Assembly (NCBI GenBank): GCA_002402125.1
Contig: NVVG01000215.1
Coordinates: 637 to 7,577 of the forward strand
DNA: 6,941 bases
From: Moraxellaceae bacterium
GTDB taxonomy: Bacteria; Pseudomonadota; Gammaproteobacteria; Pseudomonadales; Ketobacteraceae
Reading direction: 5' to 3'
The notes beneath the pieces are model-generated. The model did not search any database, had not been told where the DNA came from, and saw only the letters and a program-made list of their open reading frames with translations. Positions 1-6,574 of the stretch are shown one piece after another. Position numbers and translations under genes: made by a program. Positions within the stretch are counted from its first letter, which is position 1. Each line of letters opens with the position of its first letter.

Positions 1-1229
1 GTATTCAACATAACTTCGATTGCTGCACAGCGTTTGCCGTGCACATCTGGAATTAACCGTTGAGAGATCACCGCACCTAAGTTGGCGGAGATATCCATGA
101 AGAGCTGTTTATGTTGGGCTTGATCAAACATATTGATAATGCGTTCCATCGCTTGGTTGGCATTATTAGCATGCATGGTTGAAATACATAAGTGGCCTGT
201 GTTGGCGAGCTCTAACGCTGCTTCCATGGTTTCACGATCGCGGATTTCGCCAATCAAAATAACATCTGGCGCTTCCCTTAAACTGGCTTTAAGTGCACTG
301 GCATAGGATTTGGTATCAATCCCTACTTCACGCTGGTTGACGATCGATTTCAGGTTGGGATGTGAAAACTCTACGGGATCTTCAATGGTGAGTATATGGC
401 CTGCACTATTGTGGTTACGGTGATTAATCATTGCGGCCAAGCTGGTCGATTTACCCGAACCGGTTCCGCCAACCATTAATAATAAGCCACGTTTTTCCAT
501 GATGAGTTCTAACATGACATCAGGTAACTTTAGTTGCTCTGCAGTGGGGATCTCTGACGGAATCAAACGTAATACCATGCCTATGGATCTACGTTGTGAA
601 AATACGTTTACTCTGAATCTAGCACTGTTATCTGGCAGGCTAATGGCAAAATCCAGATCTTTAGTTTGCTCAAATTCTTCAATTTGAGCCTCAGTCATAA
701 TATTGTAGGCCGCCGATTGGGTAAGTTCAGGCGTTAATAAGTAACTGTCCATTTCAATAGCAGTACCGTGAACCTTAGACTTCACCGGTGCGCCGGAAGT
801 AATAAATAAGTCAGAACCATCAATTTCAACCATTTTAACTAGATAGGGCATGATATCGAGTGCTTCATCTGGTGCATCACCAAGTACAGACAGATCGGTT
901 GGCGTTTGGGTTTTTTCAATATGGTCACGTTTATCCTGACGGATAATGATGGAAAGTTTTTCATCGTCTTCAGTAATTTCAGAGATGAGTTTTACGCCAC
1001 CTAATAAGGAGGCAACAAAGCGGATCTTCTTATTAATGGAGAGTTGTAATTTTTGAGTGTCGTTTGTGATTATGTTGACCGCTTCGTGCAACATGTCATC
1101 GGTGACTACCTTGTTACCAACCGCACGCTCTTGACCTTCTATGCTTACCCTTGGAGCCACATCGGCATCAAATTTTAAATAGTCTGCTTTTTTCTCAAGC
1201 ATGAGTTTTACATAGGGTGAAATATCCAT
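1..1229 (-). CDS. PilU-like type IV pilus retraction ATPase with extra N-terminal domain (3' end cut off)
   Basis: This is a hexameric motor ATPase of the PilT/PilU family, expected to act at the cytoplasmic base of the type IV pilus and assist retraction. The frame is open from ATG 1229 to the window edge (409 codons seen). The ATPase core shows Walker A GGTGSGKS (residues 254-261), an Asp box TIEDPVEF (281-288), Walker B with catalytic Glu328 in LIGEIRD, and a His box TGHLCISTMH (344-353). A normal N-terminal domain begins near residue 124 (GSDLFITSG, then RFRVN at 204-208). Residues 1-100 resemble a second, degenerate copy of that domain. The start has AAGG 11 bases upstream, and the gene lies 39 bases after the PilU gene, so the two are probably co-transcribed. 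The core is closer to PilU than to PilT. Family assignment is firm; the exact role is inferred. The last residues lie outside the window. Confidence 0.93.
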   Translation of the reverse strand, partial: MDISPYVKLMLEKKADYLKFDADVAPRVSIEGQERAVGNKVVTDDMLHEAVNIITNDTQKLQLSINKKIRFVASLLGGVKLISEITEDDEKLSIIIRQDKRDHIEKTQTPTDLSVLGDAPDEALDIMPYLVKMVEIDGSDLFITSGAPVKSKVHGTAIEMDSYLLTPELTQSAAYNIMTEAQIEEFEQTKDLDFAISLPDNSARFRVNVFSQRRSIGMVLRLIPSEIPTAEQLKLPDVMLELIMEKRGLLLMVGGTGSGKSTSLAAMINHRNHNSAGHILTIEDPVEFSHPNLKSIVNQREVGIDTKSYASALKASLREAPDVILIGEIRDRETMEAALELANTGHLCISTMHANNANQAMERIINMFDQAQHKQLFMDISANLGAVISQRLIPDVHGKRCAAIEVMLN

Positions 1230-1268
1230 AACAGTGTTCGCCTTGTTATTAAAATCTAGTAATGTCGA

Positions 1269-2519
1269 TTATGAGTTGGGTGAATCTTCGTCGTCCTCAT
1301 CTTCTTCATCAGGCACTAATGAAAGCCCGAGACTGCTAAGACTTGAAGAGGCCGCTTCTTCTTTGTCTTCTTCATCAGGTAGTTCAGGGAGCTCCAGTTC
1401 TAAACCGACAGCGCTGTCTTCATTGTCATCGTCACTGACTTCTTTAGACAGTTTTATTTGTAAACGCACCTCATTAGCAGAGTCAGCATTCTTAACCGCT
1501 TCGTCATAGCTAATTTGTCCTTCTTTATAAAGGTCAAACAGGCATTGATCAAAGGTTTGCATTCCCAGCTCTCGAGACTTAGCCATAATTCCCTTAATGC
1601 CGGAAACATCACCTTTGGAGATTAAGTCTGAGATAAGTGGCGTATTTATTAGGATCTCAATCGCGGCACATCGACCACCATCAAGCGTTCGAATAAGACG
1701 TTGGGAGATGATGGCACGTAAGTTTAATGATAAATCTTGCATCAACTTAAGCTGTTTTTCAGAAGGGAAAAATCCCAATATTCGGTCAACTGCCTGATTA
1801 GCATTGTTAGCATGTAAGGTTGCCAACGCTAAGTGACCGGTTTGAGCAAATTCAATGCCGAAGTCCATGATTTCTTGATCACGGATTTCACCTAATACAA
1901 TCACATCCGGTGCTTGTCGCAGCGTATTATGAAGTGCCGTTTCCCAGCTATCGGTATCAACGCCGACTTCACGTTGCATGATCACGCAATTTTTATGGGG
2001 ATGTACATACTCAATGGGATCTTCAATAGTGATGATATGCCCATGACTGCTTTCATTACGATGATCGATCATGGCGGCCATCGTGGTTGATTTACCGGAG
2101 CCTGTACCACCCACCATGATAACCAAACCATTTTTGGCCATGATGATATCTTTTAAAATTTTGGGCAGTCCCAGTTCATCAAGGTTAGGAATTTCCGAAG
2201 CGATGGTCCGTACGACTAAACCTTGCGTCCCTTGTTGTACATAAGCATTGACTCTAAATCGTGATAAGCCCGCTGGCGCAATGGCAAAATTACATTCCTT
2301 GCTGGCCTCAAATTCTTTCAATTGCTTATCGTTCATCACACTTTGGGTGATGGCTTTAGCGTCTTCTGCAGATAAAGGATGTTTAGATAAAGGCGTCATC
2401 TGACCCTTTATTTTGATTGCCGGGGGAAAACCTGCGGTGATAAACAGGTCTGAACCATCTTGTTCCAACATCATCGTTAATAATTTAACGATGAGCGACA
2501 TTGCTTCATTTTTTTCCAT
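1269..2519 (-). CDS. pilU: PilU, type IV pilus retraction ATPase, with acidic C-terminal tail
   Basis: PilU is the accessory retraction ATPase that works with PilT to depolymerise type IV pili during twitching, surface sensing and DNA uptake. The 416-residue protein carries the family N-terminal domain (GSDLFITAG at 22-30, RFRVNAY at 87-93), Walker A GGTGSGKST (137-145), Asp box TIEDPIEY (164-171), Walker B with catalytic Glu211 in LGEIRD, and His box TGHLALATLH (227-236). The segment QGMQTFD/ADSAN typical of PilU is present as LGMQTFD (319-325) and ADSANEVRL (345-353). By memory of Pseudomonas PilU it aligns almost throughout up to about residue 360; the final 55 residues are rich in Asp, Glu, Ser and Leu and have no counterpart I recall. 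The ATG at 2519 is chosen because AAGG lies 8 bases upstream; Met7 is a poorer alternative. No pilT is adjacent, which is unusual, and a second PilU-like gene follows. Confidence 0.95.
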   Translation of the reverse strand: MEKNEAMSLIVKLLTMMLEQDGSDLFITAGFPPAIKIKGQMTPLSKHPLSAEDAKAITQSVMNDKQLKEFEASKECNFAIAPAGLSRFRVNAYVQQGTQGLVVRTIASEIPNLDELGLPKILKDIIMAKNGLVIMVGGTGSGKSTTMAAMIDHRNESSHGHIITIEDPIEYVHPHKNCVIMQREVGVDTDSWETALHNTLRQAPDVIVLGEIRDQEIMDFGIEFAQTGHLALATLHANNANQAVDRILGFFPSEKQLKLMQDLSLNLRAIISQRLIRTLDGGRCAAIEILINTPLISDLISKGDVSGIKGIMAKSRELGMQTFDQCLFDLYKEGQISYDEAVKNADSANEVRLQIKLSKEVSDDDNEDSAVGLELELPELPDEEDKEEAASSSLSSLGLSLVPDEEDEDDEDSPNS

Positions 2520-2569
2520 AATGATAGCCTTGCATTGATGTTTAGACTTAGTTTAGAGCAAAATCAGTA

Positions 2570-2589
2570 AACAAATACGGCTATTTGTT
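2570..2589. repeat. 20-bp hyphenated palindrome upstream of pilU
   Basis: AACAAATA and TATTTGTT form a perfect 8-base inverted repeat around a CGGC spacer, about 51-70 bases before the pilU start. It lies in the 169-base stretch between pilU and tRNA-Leu, where I see no gene. It is too AT-rich to be a convincing terminator for the tRNA and has no adjoining T-run. An operator for pilU is possible but untested. Confidence 0.4.
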
Positions 2590-2688
2590 AATTATTATGG
2601 ATTTTTTTGTATGAATTAAAAAGGGGGAAAGGTGACTAGATCGTCTGATAGCTAAGCAATGCAGAAATGCAATATTGGAAGATGAATT

Positions 2689-2773
2689 TGGTACCGGGGG
2701 GGGGAATCGAACCCCCACTTCCGAAGAAACTGGATTTTGAATCCAGCGCGTCTACCAGTTCCGCCACCCCGGC
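2689..2773 (-). tRNA. tRNA-Leu (anticodon CAA)
   Basis: An 85-base cloverleaf reads on the minus strand. Acceptor GCCGGGG (2773-2767) pairs with CCCCGGT, followed by A73 and a genomically encoded CCA. The D arm is typical of leucine tRNAs. The anticodon stem CTGGA/TCCAG encloses loop TTCAAAA, giving anticodon CAA, which reads UUG codons. The long variable arm TTCTTCGGAA identifies a class II tRNA, and the T arm is GGGGG-TTCGATT-CCCCC. It lies alone, divergent from queA and 169 bases before pilU on the same strand. Confidence 0.97.
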
Positions 2774-2788
2774 AAATTCAAGCGACAA

Positions 2789-2794
2789 ATTATA
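2789..2794 (-). promoter_or_regulatory. -10 box of the tRNA-Leu promoter
   Basis: A perfect TATAAT reads on the minus strand, 15 bases before the mature tRNA 5' end, predicting a leader of about 9 bases. The region 17 bases further upstream (TTCCAT) is a poor -35 match, so the -35 element is unclear. Confidence 0.6.
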
Positions 2795-2912
2795 GCGATC
2801 CAGCGGTAATTATGGAAGCATTACTTTTAATAAGATTGGCTTAAAGTGGGTGTTTAACCAAACTAAGTAATGAATAAATTACTCGTTAGGATATAAGTAA
2901 AGCCAGCTAGTT

Positions 2913-2921
2913 TGATATGAT
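2913..2921 (+). promoter_or_regulatory. Extended -10 promoter for queA
   Basis: TGA-TATGAT (2913-2921) fits an extended -10 element (TGn followed by TATAAT-like). Only six bases separate it from the queA ATG, so transcription is predicted to start at or next to the start codon. There is no good -35 box 16-18 bases upstream, which suits an extended -10 promoter. The divergent region 2774-2927 shows nothing else except this and the tRNA promoter. Confidence 0.5.
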
Positions 2922-2927
2922 CTGCGT

Positions 2928-3971
2928 ATGCAACTTACAGATTTTCAATTTGAATTACCGCCTGAGCTTATTGCTCAATTTCCAGCCAAACAGCGAACAG
3001 CGAGTCGTTTACTTTCTTTAGAGGGTAAAACAGGTTTGTTGAGTGATCAGCAGTTTGTTGATTTACCTCAGTTTTTACAGCCGAACGATCTTTTGGTCTT
3101 TAATAATACTAAGGTTATTCCTGCGCGTTTATTAGGACAAAAAGACAGTGGTGGCAAGGTCGAGGTGTTGGTAGAGCGGGTATTAGATCAGCACCGTGTA
3201 TTAGCGCATGTTCGCAGTAGCAAGTCGCCAGGCGCCGGTAGACACTTGTTGTTAGAGGACAAGTTGGATGTTGAGGTATTAGGCCGACAAGATGCCTTAT
3301 TTGAGCTTTATTTCCATAGTGACACGGATGTTATTGATCTATTGGAGGCTCATGGCCGCTTGCCTTTACCTCCTTATATAGAGCGTGATGTGGCTAAAGA
3401 GGATTTAGAGCGTTATCAAACGGTTTATGCTCAACATGTTGGCGCGGTTGCAGCACCCACTGCCGGTTTGCACTTTGATCTGCCAATGTTAGATAGCATT
3501 AAAGAGATGGGCATAGCATCGACACAGGTGACATTACATGTTGGTGCGGGAACGTTTCAACCCGTTCGTGTCGATAATATTAAAAACCACCAGATGCATT
3601 CGGAGCGAATCGAAGTGACGGATGAAGTGTGTCAACAAGTTAAGGCAACACGGGCACGTGGTGGACGAGTGATTGCCGTTGGCACCACCAGTGTTCGGGC
3701 ACTGGAAAGTGCATCACGTTCGGGTCAAATTTCACCATATTCAGGTGAGACTGATATTTTTATTTATCCGGGCTATGAATTCAAAAGTGTCGATGCGATG
3801 ATCACTAACTTTCACTTATCTGAATCTACCTTATTGATGTTGGTATCAGCCTTTGCCGGCAGAGATAATGTGATGGCTGCCTATCAATACGCCATAGAAC
3901 AAAAATATCGCTTTTTCAGTTATGGCGATGCCATGTTTATTACTAGGAAATTAAATGACAACATTGGATAA
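2928..3971 (+). CDS. queA: S-adenosylmethionine:tRNA ribosyltransferase-isomerase
   Basis: QueA transfers and isomerises the ribosyl part of S-adenosylmethionine onto preQ1 at position 34 of tRNA Asp, Asn, His and Tyr, forming epoxyqueuosine in the cytoplasm. The 347-residue length is normal for the family. Conserved blocks visible in order are [11 protein letters not shown] (58-68), RLPLPPYI (144-151), [10 protein letters not shown] (175-184), [12 protein letters not shown] (204-215), MHSE (223-226), [12 protein letters not shown] (250-261), [10 protein letters not shown] (293-302) and [13 protein letters not shown] (326-338). The N-terminus [11 protein letters not shown] aligns with E. coli QueA, so the ATG at 2928 is sound even though no Shine-Dalgarno sequence precedes it. 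The gene overlaps trmJ by 17 bases and probably heads an operon. In many gammaproteobacteria tgt follows queA; here it does not. Confidence 0.97.
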   Translation: MQLTDFQFELPPELIAQFPAKQRTASRLLSLEGKTGLLSDQQFVDLPQFLQPNDLLVFNNTKVIPARLLGQKDSGGKVEVLVERVLDQHRVLAHVRSSKSPGAGRHLLLEDKLDVEVLGRQDALFELYFHSDTDVIDLLEAHGRLPLPPYIERDVAKEDLERYQTVYAQHVGAVAAPTAGLHFDLPMLDSIKEMGIASTQVTLHVGAGTFQPVRVDNIKNHQMHSERIEVTDEVCQQVKATRARGGRVIAVGTTSVRALESASRSGQISPYSGETDIFIYPGYEFKSVDAMITNFHLSESTLLMLVSAFAGRDNVMAAYQYAIEQKYRFFSYGDAMFITRKLNDNIG

Positions 3972-4686
3972 CATTCGCTTTGTATTAGTGGGTACCACGC
4001 ATCCCGGCAATATCGGTGCAGCAGCACGAGCGATGAAAACCATGGGTTTATCAAACCTGCATTTGGTCACTCCCAAGATATATCCCGATGCAGAAGCCAC
4101 AGCCAGAGCGTCAGGTGCAGATGATGTATTGGCCAAAGCGGTGGTGCACGATAGTTTGGATTCAGCGATTGCGGGTTGTCATCAAGTCTATGGCATGAGT
4201 GCACGCCTGCGGCATTTACCGGTGCCAGTGGTGAATCCACGTGAAGCGGTATTACAAATTCAGCAAGCCCATGATGAAGCGAATATCGCCATTGTCTTTG
4301 GTCGTGAACACTCGGGTTTGTCTAATGAAGAGTTAGACAAGTGCCAGCATTTAATTAATATTCCGGCTAATCCAGATTATAGTTCGCTGAACTTAGCGGC
4401 GGCTGTGCAGGTCTGTGCATATGAATTAAAAATGACCTTTGATCCCAGCATAGAAGTGGGCCGAGTGGGTGAAGAGCGAGAAGCCGTGGTAGCAGAGGAT
4501 ATGGAACATTTATATGGCCATTTTGAACAAAGCTTAACGGCGATAGGGTTTTTAGATCCTGAAAATCCAAAAAACTTAATGCGACGTTTACGGCGTTTAT
4601 TTAATCGTGCCGATTTAGATCGTAACGAATTACAGATTTTGCATGGTATATTGCGAGCAGCAGAAACCAATAGAGGGCAGGAGTGA
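3955..4686 (+). CDS. trmJ: tRNA (cytidine/uridine-2'-O-)-methyltransferase TrmJ
   Basis: TrmJ is a SPOUT-family (trefoil-knot) methyltransferase that uses S-adenosylmethionine to methylate the 2'-OH of nucleotide 32 in the tRNA anticodon loop, acting as a cytoplasmic dimer. The 243-residue protein shows the three SPOUT motifs: [17 protein letters not shown] (15-31, with conserved Asn19 and Arg25), [13 protein letters not shown] (114-126) and the knot segment [16 protein letters not shown] (136-151). The C-terminal helical region ([20 protein letters not shown]) is typical of gammaproteobacterial TrmJ. The start is supported by AGGA six bases upstream. It begins inside the 3' end of queA and ends in TGATG shared with cysE, so translation of the three genes is probably coupled. 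Other SpoU-family methyltransferases are less likely given near end-to-end similarity to TrmJ. Confidence 0.95.
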   Translation: MTTLDNIRFVLVGTTHPGNIGAAARAMKTMGLSNLHLVTPKIYPDAEATARASGADDVLAKAVVHDSLDSAIAGCHQVYGMSARLRHLPVPVVNPREAVLQIQQAHDEANIAIVFGREHSGLSNEELDKCQHLINIPANPDYSSLNLAAAVQVCAYELKMTFDPSIEVGRVGEEREAVVAEDMEHLYGHFEQSLTAIGFLDPENPKNLMRRLRRLFNRADLDRNELQILHGILRAAETNRGQE

Positions 4687-5474
4687 TGAACGAAAAAATT
4701 ACTTTGTGGCAACGAATAAAGGAAGATATTAATTGCGTCTTTGATCGCGACCCTGCTGCACGCAATTTTTTTGAAATCATCACTACCTATCCCGGCGTAC
4801 AAGCAATTCAGTGGCATCGATTAAGTCATTGGTTATGGCTACGAAATTTTAAGTGGTTAGCCCGATTCTTATCGACCATTAGCCGTTGGATGACAGGCAT
4901 TGAGATTCATCCAGCAGTCAGAATTGGCCGCCGTTTTTTTATTGATCACGGTATGGGTGTTGTGATTGGTGAAACCGCTGAAATTGGTGATGACTGTACT
5001 TTGTATCATGGTGTGACCTTAGGGGGTACGTCGTGGAAAGAAGGCAAACGTCATCCAACCTTAGCCAATAATGTCGTTGTCGGTGCCGGTGCAAAAGTGT
5101 TGGGTCCCATCTACTTACATGACGGAGCAAGGATAGGATCAAATGCGGTCGTGGTTAAAGAAGTCGCAGCGGGTGAAACGGTGATCGGTGTGCCCGGCCG
5201 AGTGGTGAGAACCGACTTAACTGACGATAAAAAACAACAACATAAATTAGCTCAATCAGTGGGGTTTGATGCTTATGGTACCTCGAGTGCAGCGATGGAT
5301 CCGGTGGCAGCGGCCATTCATGGTTTGATTGAACATATTCATGCAATGGATAAACGGGTTGATGCAATGACCGAGACTATTCAAAAACTGGGTGGTGATT
5401 GTCCTGAGGTAGATTTGCCTGAATTAGAACAGTGTGATTTGCAGGAAGATCAAAACGATACAAAAGTTGACTAA
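4686..5474 (+). CDS. cysE: Serine O-acetyltransferase, short type
   Basis: CysE makes O-acetylserine from serine and acetyl-CoA, the committed step of cysteine synthesis. The 262-residue protein has a short N-terminal helical part (1-70) and a left-handed beta-helix of hexapeptide repeats (about 71-175). Asp87-His88 in FFIDHG correspond to the active-site Asp-His pair of E. coli CysE, followed by [20 protein letters not shown] and a final VIGVPGRVV. The N-terminal domain is roughly 70 residues shorter than in E. coli, as in the short class. A C-terminal helical segment (208-236) and an acidic end DTKVD follow; the terminal Ile that docks with cysteine synthase is absent. I chose ATG 4686, one base overlapping the trmJ stop (TGATG), with AGAGGG eight bases upstream; GTG 4683 is an alternative with poorer spacing. 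Its place before iscR is common in gammaproteobacteria. Confidence 0.95.
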   Translation: MNEKITLWQRIKEDINCVFDRDPAARNFFEIITTYPGVQAIQWHRLSHWLWLRNFKWLARFLSTISRWMTGIEIHPAVRIGRRFFIDHGMGVVIGETAEIGDDCTLYHGVTLGGTSWKEGKRHPTLANNVVVGAGAKVLGPIYLHDGARIGSNAVVVKEVAAGETVIGVPGRVVRTDLTDDKKQQHKLAQSVGFDAYGTSSAAMDPVAAAIHGLIEHIHAMDKRVDAMTETIQKLGGDCPEVDLPELEQCDLQEDQNDTKVD

Positions 5475-5487
5475 AATACTCGGGTAT
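5463..5487 (+). promoter_or_regulatory. Type 1 IscR binding site overlapping a promoter
   Basis: From 5463 the halves AAAGTTGACT and CTCGGGTAT flank an A/T centre. Against the type 1 consensus as I recall it (ATASYYGACT-RWWWY-AGTCRRSTAT), 23 of 25 positions agree; mismatches are at 5464 and 5479. The site overlaps the cysE stop codon and contains TTGACT (5467-5472), a good -35 box. The matching -10 near 5489-5496 is weak (AAAACT or AAACTT). This implies feedback repression of iscR by cluster-loaded IscR, as in E. coli. Confidence 0.75.
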
Positions 5488-5494
5488 GGAAAAC

Positions 5495-5519
5495 TTATCC
5501 CCATAATTTTTTAGGGTAT
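5495..5519 (+). promoter_or_regulatory. Possible type 2 IscR site over the iscR translation start
   Basis: TTATCCCCA ... TTAGGGTAT is an imperfect inverted repeat eight bases after the type 1 site. It agrees with the recalled type 2 consensus (WWWWCCxYA-x7-TRxGGWWWW) except at 5512 and 5516. It covers the Shine-Dalgarno AGGG of iscR (5513-5516), so part of the right half may be conserved for ribosome binding only. Confidence 0.35.
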
Positions 5520-5523
5520 GGGT

Positions 5524-5970
5524 ATGCGGTTAACTACAAAGGGTCGTTATGCGGTCACGGCCATGTTGGACTTGAGCTTGAATTTTGGCCTAGGTGCAAT
5601 TACCTTGGCGGATATTTCAGAGCGCCAAGGCATTTCATTATCTTATCTAGAACAGTTATTTGCTCGACTTCGTAAGCAAGGTTTAGTCAGCAGCTCTCGT
5701 GGTCCGGGCGGTGGTTATCGCTTAAGCAGGACAGCAGGTGAGATCACGGTAATGGATGTTATCGCCGCCGTAGACGAAAAAGTGGATAGTACTCAATGTA
5801 AGGGCAAGGCCAATTGCCACGGTGAAGAGCAATGCTTAAGTCATGAATTGTGGCAGAGTTTGAGTGATCAAATTCGTAACTATTTAGCAGGAATTTCTTT
5901 AGCCCAAGTCGTTCAACAACATGAAAGTAGCAACAATAGCGAAAAAGTCATTCGGTTCGACGCACTTTAA
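5524..5970 (+). CDS. iscR: Rrf2-family Fe-S cluster regulator IscR
   Basis: IscR is a dimeric winged-helix regulator that binds a [2Fe-2S] cluster and adjusts Fe-S assembly genes to cellular cluster supply. The 148-residue protein starts [17 protein letters not shown]. It has the DNA-reading helix region [20 protein letters not shown] (31-50), the wing [10 protein letters not shown] (59-68), and cluster ligands Cys92, Cys98, Cys104 and His107, the same numbering as E. coli. The ATG at 5524 is preferred over 5518 because AGGG (5513-5516) then lies seven bases upstream and the N-terminus matches the family. It is 49 bases after cysE and carries its own operator. Other Rrf2 members such as NsrR or CymR are excluded by the exact ligand spacing. 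The usual downstream iscS and iscU are missing. Confidence 0.96.
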   Translation: MRLTTKGRYAVTAMLDLSLNFGLGAITLADISERQGISLSYLEQLFARLRKQGLVSSSRGPGGGYRLSRTAGEITVMDVIAAVDEKVDSTQCKGKANCHGEEQCLSHELWQSLSDQIRNYLAGISLAQVVQQHESSNNSEKVIRFDAL

Positions 5971-6085
5971 CGCGACGTAGATTTTCTTTAACGTTTAATT
6001 ATCTTGCTGCCAGCTCGCTTATGCCGTGACTGATGATAGCCATGTTGTTGTCATTCGAATTAATCAGCGAACAAATTGCACTTCG

Positions 6086-6125
6086 AGCGGTCGTATTGAA
6101 TATAGATAGCGGTCGCTTACAATAT
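6086..6125 (+). repeat. Two imperfect 18-bp direct repeats, 22-bp period, before iscA
   Basis: Copies at 6086-6103 and 6108-6125 share AGCGGTCG exactly and 14 of 18 bases overall, ending AATAT in both. The 22-base offset is about two DNA turns, placing both copies on one face. They coincide with the predicted iscA promoter. The rest of the 174-base iscR-iscA gap (5971-6144) shows no gene or recognisable remnant. Confidence 0.55.
6096..6123 (+). promoter_or_regulatory. Predicted iscA promoter
   Basis: TTGAAT (6096-6101) and TACAAT (6118-6123) are separated by 16 bases, giving a start near 6130 and a leader of about 15 bases that contains the TAGGT ribosome site (6134-6138). An alternative is TTGCAC (6076-6081) with AATATA (6099-6104). 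The -35 and -10 fall in the first and second copy of the direct repeat. Confidence 0.45.
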
Positions 6126-6144
6126 ACAAATAATAGGTAACACA

Positions 6145-6471
6145 ATGATCACACTAACAAAATCAGCAGTAAATCGTGTCCAAGAAATGGTGGCAAAAAA
6201 AGAGTCTGCAATAGGACTCCGTATTGGTGTGACTGAAAGTGGTTGCTCTGGTTATAGTTATGCATTGGATTTTGCTGAAACAGTGTCTGACACTGATACC
6301 GTGATTGAGCAAGATGGGGTAAAGCTGGTGGTCGACGCGACTAGCATGCCAATATTGGATGAGATGCAACTTGATTTTGTTAAAGAAGGTTTAAATCAAA
6401 GTTTTAAATTCAATAACCCGAATGTGATTTCATCATGTGGTTGTGGCGAAAGTTTTAGCGTCACCAAATAA
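6145..6471 (+). CDS. iscA: A-type iron-sulfur carrier IscA
   Basis: IscA is a small cytoplasmic A-type carrier that binds iron or Fe-S clusters and passes them to apoproteins, especially [4Fe-4S] enzymes. The 108-residue protein has the three family cysteines: Cys34 in ESGCSGYSY, and Cys98 and Cys100 in the C-terminal CGCGESF. The stretch LDFVKEGLN (76-84) with FKFNNPNV (87-94) follows E. coli IscA more closely than ErpA or SufA, which is why I name it iscA; ErpA is the main alternative. TAGGT six bases upstream supports the ATG at 6145. The gene sits 174 bases after iscR, apparently with its own promoter, and is followed by a terminator rather than hscB, hscA or fdx. Confidence 0.9.
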   Translation: MITLTKSAVNRVQEMVAKKESAIGLRIGVTESGCSGYSYALDFAETVSDTDTVIEQDGVKLVVDATSMPILDEMQLDFVKEGLNQSFKFNNPNVISSCGCGESFSVTK

Positions 6472-6543
6472 GTATAATTTTTAACTAGTAATAGAGGAAA
6501 ATTGTACAGTCGATAACAACAAAATATATGCTGACCAATAATT

Positions 6544-6574
6544 AAAAAGCCCACGTTAATGTGGGCTTTTTTTT
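6544..6574. terminator. Bidirectional rho-independent terminator
   Basis: A perfect 11-base stem (AAAAAGCCCAC, 6544-6554, with GTGGGCTTTTT, 6561-6571) closes a six-base loop GTTAAT. On the plus strand it ends in eight T's, 73 bases after iscA. On the minus strand it directly follows the stop of the convergent gene and ends in five T's. Confidence 0.9.

Noticed and set aside
1234..1509. Plus-strand serine-rich open frame
   Set aside because: It is the antisense of the GAA/GAT-rich codons encoding the acidic tail of PilU; no ribosome site and no homology expected.
2641..2688. Possible terminator downstream of tRNA-Leu (TGCA-GAAA-TGCA)
   Set aside because: The stem is four bases, with no adjoining T-run on the minus strand.
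2866..2883. AGTAAT ... ATTACT inverted repeat between tRNA-Leu and queA
   Set aside because: Only six bases per arm in AT-rich DNA; expected by chance, although AGTAA/TTACT recurs several times nearby.
4377..4817. 146-codon minus-strand frame across trmJ and cysE
   Set aside because: Both plus-strand genes are unambiguous there; the frame has no plausible start signal and is a shadow.
5518..5523. ATG at 5518 as the iscR start
   Set aside because: AGGG would touch the start codon; ATG 5524 has proper spacing and gives the standard MRLT N-terminus.
5965..5993. CTTTAACG repeated at 21-base spacing at the end of iscR
   Set aside because: Only eight bases match, flanks do not, and the first copy is part of the iscR stop region; likely chance.
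5971..6144. Possible remnant of iscS or iscU between iscR and iscA
   Set aside because: Reading the frames I found no stretch resembling the ends of either protein.
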